Of a stretch of DNA of 12,248 nt, positions 8,769 to 12,248 are shown piece by piece (position 1 is the stretch's first letter; the number at the start of each line of letters is the position of its first letter). The notes beneath the pieces were generated by a model. It saw nothing but the letters and a program-made list of their open reading frames with translations. It had not been told where the DNA came from and searched no databases. This stretch comes from Balneolia bacterium (GTDB taxonomy: Bacteria > Bacteroidota > Rhodothermia > Balneolales > Cyclonatronaceae): positions 1 through 12,248 of the forward strand of contig PXAI01000182.1 of the NCBI GenBank assembly GCA_003567135.1. Reading direction: 5' to 3'. Both the position numbers and the translations under genes were made by a program.

Positions 8769-11700
8769 ATGATGAAAACAGTAAAAAATATCTTTCTCAC
8801 GTTATCCGCGATGCTCGTTCTCGGAATATTTTCCGTGAATCCGGCTCAGGCGCAGAATGATCCTCAGTTTTTAAGCTATCCGTTCAGCCATCTCGACTGG
8901 TACACCATCGAAAGCGAGCGGTTTCTGATCCATTTTCAGGAAGGAAATGATCGCCCGGCGCGAGTCATTTCCAGAATTGCAGAAGAAGTATGGGATGAAA
9001 TCACCGAACTGTACGATTTCGAGCCTGATACGCCGCTGAGCATAGTTTTAATTGACCGCGAAGATTACTCAAACGGCGCCGCCTATTTTTACGATAATAA
9101 AATTGAAATCTGGCTGCCGGCTCTTGATACGCCGCTTCGGGGAACCAACGACTGGCTCCGAAACGTAATCACACACGAATTTACGCACATTGTTCAGATT
9201 CAGGCCGGGATGTCGCGCAACCGCCGCTGGCCGATGACCTACATTCAGTGGCTTTCCTACGAAGATGTGCGCCGCCCTGATGTCCTTTACGGATATCCGT
9301 CGGGAATCATCACCTACCCGTTTGCATCCGTCAGCGTTCCGGCGTGGTTTGCTGAGGGAACCGCTCAGTTTATGCGCGACGGCCTCTATTACGATACATT
9401 CGATTCGCACCGCGATATGCTCCTGAGAACACATGTTTTGGATGACAAGCAGCTCGGGCTTGTTGAGATGGGACATTTCTCATCCAAAACCAGCATGGAG
9501 CGCGAGCTGGCCTACAATATGGGATTCTCCTTCACTCAATATCTTTCCAATCGTTTTGGCGAAGAGGTTCTGGCTGATATCACGCGGGCAACGAGCCGCC
9601 ATCGCGATATTCGTAACGCTATGCGCGCCGTAACCGGCATTCGCGGAGATGCCATTTACAACGACTGGGTAGACAGTCTCAGAACCAGCTACACCGATTT
9701 TACGGAAAACATAAGGCCTTTTGAGGATGCGGAATCTGTCGAGGAGTGGGGGTTTTTCAACTTCAGCCCGACCTTCACACCCGACGGCCGGATTGCGTAT
9801 CTCTCCAACAAAGGATTTGATTTCCCGATGTCCACGCTCTGGATTAAGGATCAGAACGGCGAATCTGTCAGCATGCTCGATTTTGGCGATAACCAGAACA
9901 GCGGACTCGGTTTCCGGCACAGCTGCGGACTTTACTCAGAGCCCATTCTCTCCAGAATCGGAAACGGGTTTACCTTTTCGCCGGATGGTGAGCATATTAT
10001 CTACAACAAAATCCGCCAGAACCGCTTTGGTGAGACGTACAACGATCTCTATCTGTACAACATCCAAAGTGAAGACTCAGACCGGCTGACGCAGGACGGA
10101 AGATTATCCGAGCCAGATTTTTCGCCGGATGGTTCCGAAATCGTGGTGCTTCAACTTCGTGACGGTTCCCAGAACATTTCTATTTACAATCCCGAAACGG
10201 ACTCTTTGCGCGTGCTCACGTCCCAGATTCACGGTGAGCAGTTTTACGCACCAAAATGGTCTGCCTATGGCAACACTATTTTCGCGGCACAGTCCCGGCT
10301 GAAAGGCCGCCGCCTCGTTCAGGTTGATCCGCAAACCGGCGCGGTTGATGTCCTTCTGGATATCGAAGGTGTGGATACCCGGGATCCGTTTCCCGGTCCG
10401 GATGGCGAACATCTCTATTTTTCGATGGATCACGGCGGAAAGTTTGATCTCTACAGGATGCATCTCGAGACGCGCGAAATTCGACGCCTTACTGATGTAG
10501 TCGGCGGCGCGTTTATGCCAAACGTTTCCGAAAACGGCGAAATGCTCTACAGCGAATTCACCTCCGGCGGATATAAAATCCGGAAAGCCCGCGTTGATGA
10601 TCTTCTGGCATTTCACGATGAAGTCATGGAAACACCGCAGCTCAGCGGCCGCACGTTTGCTCTGAATGCCAACGAGCTCAACACATTCGACGACTCTGAT
10701 ATTTACCCATTCAGCAGTACCGAATACGCTGTTGCGGATACCGCCGCGTACAACTTTTCGCTGGCTACCAGAAACCAGGCCGACAACCGCTCTTTTTACG
10801 CTTATGAGGATACGTTTCTCTCCTTCAGCTTCATGCCGGTCATCCGGTTTGATAACTATTCGAAGGAGTACGGAAGTAACTCAAACCTGATCAAAGCGGG
10901 TCAGTTTGGAGATCTCGGGCGGAATATTCTGCGCGATACCAAAGTCGGGTTTTACATGGCATCACGCGAAGTTCGCGAACGATTCAGCCTGTTTGGCGGA
11001 TTACTTGTTGGGCCGGCTTCCCGCGAAGCGGAAACCATCGACGGCTTTTTTACGCCTCAGCGGCTGATCGACCTGGACAGGGATCTCTTTCTGATCGCCG
11101 AATACACAGGCCTGCCGTTCATCGACCGGCACTGGTCACCAACCATCTCCATTTCGCTTTTCAATCTTCGCAGAAACGTAAAAGACGGCATCGAAATTGA
11201 AGAATTTTCCTGCACGGCCTGTCTGCCGGATACCACGTCAATCGATATCGCCTATGATATCTGGCAGGCGGAAATAAGCCTGCTTTCGAAAATCAACCGG
11301 TTCAGCATGGTTGAGCTGGGATATCACTACTCGCCGTACCGCGTGTCAACAGAAACGTTTTTTTCGAATGAGTTTCAGCAAACGGTTCCGGGCTCAACCT
11401 CCCGCTATTTCATCGGCTCGACCTATACCGCGGCATACATTGTCCGCTCGGACCTGCCCTATCGCCACGGAGACATCGCTCCGGTCGGGTTCAGGGGGCA
11501 CATCAGGTACAGCTACGAACCATCGCGATTACTGGATAATTATGAAGTCCGCGACGGCACCCTGATTCCGGTTTACAACGATTTCAAAAATCACTCGGTT
11601 GAGGTTTTCACGCGATTTGGCATTCCGCTCAGGAATTATCACAACCTGCAGCTCAGATCCCGGTTCTTTACCTATTTCTCCCAGCCGGATGAGTATTTCT

Positions 11701-12125
11701 TCCTGGATTACATCGGGGGATTTGATGGCATGCGCAGCTATCCCTTCTTTGCGCTGGGCGGAAATACCACGGCTTACAGTCAGTTATCGTATCTTTTACC
11801 GGTTAAGACGAACATCAACCGCCAGAGCGGAAGATTTATACTGGATAAGATTTTTACCCGTTTCTTTGTTGAGGCCGGCAACGGCTGGGGCGGCCCGCTG
11901 GATATTGGTGATAACATCAAAACCGGCGTCGGCGCTGAGCTGCGGGTAGCCCTGAATTCGAACTATCTGCTGCCAACACGCTTTTTTATTAGCGGCGCAT
12001 ACGGACTGAATGAAATTGATCTCCGCGTTCCGGAAGGATTCGTAACGGCGGGAAGCCAGGACAGAGTTACTTTTGGCCGCGAAGTTCAGATCAATTTCGG
12101 TGTTCTGTTCGATTTTGAATTTTAA
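8769..12125 (+). CDS. Exported gluzincin (peptidase MA-like) / TolB-like propeller / outer-membrane barrel fusion protein
   Basis: This 1118-aa protein has a signal peptide (1-28, cut at AQA|Q). A zinc-peptidase domain follows, with H136-E137-F-T-H140 and Glu196 in WFAEGTAQF as the likely third ligand, the gluzincin arrangement of peptidase MA-like proteins. Residues about 325-610 are a TolB/PD40-type beta propeller with repeated FTPDG and FSPDG turns. Residues about 680-1118 are rich in alternating strands and end in LFDFEF, as outer-membrane barrels do. FDGMRSY (985-991) and FVEAGNGW (1033-1040) resemble Omp85/BamA-family strands. A CTAC pair (C815/C818) probably sits in a barrel loop. The substrate is unknown; the enzyme would act at the inner face or surface of the outer membrane. 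The gene starts one base after its neighbour's stop, with tandem ATGs at 8769 and 8772, suggesting coupled translation. Confidence 0.82.
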   Translation: MMKTVKNIFLTLSAMLVLGIFSVNPAQAQNDPQFLSYPFSHLDWYTIESERFLIHFQEGNDRPARVISRIAEEVWDEITELYDFEPDTPLSIVLIDREDYSNGAAYFYDNKIEIWLPALDTPLRGTNDWLRNVITHEFTHIVQIQAGMSRNRRWPMTYIQWLSYEDVRRPDVLYGYPSGIITYPFASVSVPAWFAEGTAQFMRDGLYYDTFDSHRDMLLRTHVLDDKQLGLVEMGHFSSKTSMERELAYNMGFSFTQYLSNRFGEEVLADITRATSRHRDIRNAMRAVTGIRGDAIYNDWVDSLRTSYTDFTENIRPFEDAESVEEWGFFNFSPTFTPDGRIAYLSNKGFDFPMSTLWIKDQNGESVSMLDFGDNQNSGLGFRHSCGLYSEPILSRIGNGFTFSPDGEHIIYNKIRQNRFGETYNDLYLYNIQSEDSDRLTQDGRLSEPDFSPDGSEIVVLQLRDGSQNISIYNPETDSLRVLTSQIHGEQFYAPKWSAYGNTIFAAQSRLKGRRLVQVDPQTGAVDVLLDIEGVDTRDPFPGPDGEHLYFSMDHGGKFDLYRMHLETREIRRLTDVVGGAFMPNVSENGEMLYSEFTSGGYKIRKARVDDLLAFHDEVMETPQLSGRTFALNANELNTFDDSDIYPFSSTEYAVADTAAYNFSLATRNQADNRSFYAYEDTFLSFSFMPVIRFDNYSKEYGSNSNLIKAGQFGDLGRNILRDTKVGFYMASREVRERFSLFGGLLVGPASREAETIDGFFTPQRLIDLDRDLFLIAEYTGLPFIDRHWSPTISISLFNLRRNVKDGIEIEEFSCTACLPDTTSIDIAYDIWQAEISLLSKINRFSMVELGYHYSPYRVSTETFFSNEFQQTVPGSTSRYFIGSTYTAAYIVRSDLPYRHGDIAPVGFRGHIRYSYEPSRLLDNYEVRDGTLIPVYNDFKNHSVEVFTRFGIPLRNYHNLQLRSRFFTYFSQPDEYFFLDYIGGFDGMRSYPFFALGGNTTAYSQLSYLLPVKTNINRQSGRFILDKIFTRFFVEAGNGWGGPLDIGDNIKTGVGAELRVALNSNYLLPTRFFISGAYGLNEIDLRVPEGFVTAGSQDRVTFGREVQINFGVLFDFEF

Positions 12126-12156
12126 CAGCAAACGAAAATCCATCAACCCAAAAAAC

Positions 12157-12248
12157 ATGCATAACGCTGGCAAAAGCTTACTTTTTTGTTTCCTGATACT
12201 GATGGTTCCTGTTTTCGTACAGGCACAGCTAAAGACCGATCTGCCGCC
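12157..12248 (+). CDS. Start of an exported protein, truncated by the window end
   Basis: Only the first 30 codons are present. They read as a signal peptide: a short basic n-region (MHNAGK), a hydrophobic core (LLFCFLILMVPVF) and a cleavage site VQA|Q, followed by LKTDLPP. The mature part is too short to assign to a family. The start lies 31 bases after the preceding stop, follows an A-rich stretch with no Shine-Dalgarno motif, and shares strand and signal-peptide style with the four genes before it, so it probably belongs to the same operon. There is no Cys at the cleavage point, so it is not a lipoprotein. Confidence 0.65.
   Translation, partial: MHNAGKSLLFCFLILMVPVFVQAQLKTDLP

Noticed and set aside
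12126..12156. Terminator after the peptidase-barrel gene
   Set aside because: The 31-base gap has no inverted repeat or T tract, so the operon seems to continue into the truncated gene.

Overview
The window reads as part of a chromosome from the Bacteroidota/Balneolota side of the FCB group, most likely a Balneolales- or Rhodothermia-like marine or halophilic bacterium. This placement is inferred from four things: type IX secretion system (T9SS) genes, T9SS C-terminal sorting domains, no convincing Shine-Dalgarno site before any gene, and five secreted proteins that all have a glutamine just after the predicted signal peptidase cut. The sequence does not prove a genus.

Layout: bases 1-404 are non-coding. 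They hold a near-perfect 54-bp palindrome (26-79) and an AT-richer leader with a possible Bacteroides-type promoter. Five genes follow, all on the + strand. They are porU (405-4337, the T9SS C-terminal-signal peptidase/sortase), porV (4456-5580, the outer-membrane shuttle), an M6-metalloprotease-fold protein with a T9SS sorting domain (5618-8767), a three-part protein with a gluzincin (peptidase MA-like) domain, a TolB-like propeller and an outer-membrane barrel (8769-12125), and the start of another exported protein cut by the window edge (from 12157). The gaps between genes are 118, 37, 1 and 31 bases, so the group looks like an operon.

How they work together: PorV carries T9SS cargo after outer-membrane passage to PorU, which removes the C-terminal signal and transfers the cargo to a surface anchor. 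The third gene encodes a protein with a sorting domain, so it should be a client or a component of this machinery. The fourth is an envelope protein with an apparently intact zinc site.

The most unusual signals are these. The M6-fold protein has lost the HExxH zinc site (ATVGS at residues 264-268) but keeps the surrounding family landmarks. A strong terminator-like hairpin with a T tract lies inside the signal-peptide codons of that same gene. The fourth protein appears to join a zinc peptidase and a propeller to a barrel with Omp85-like motifs. The Q-after-cleavage pattern holds in all five genes.
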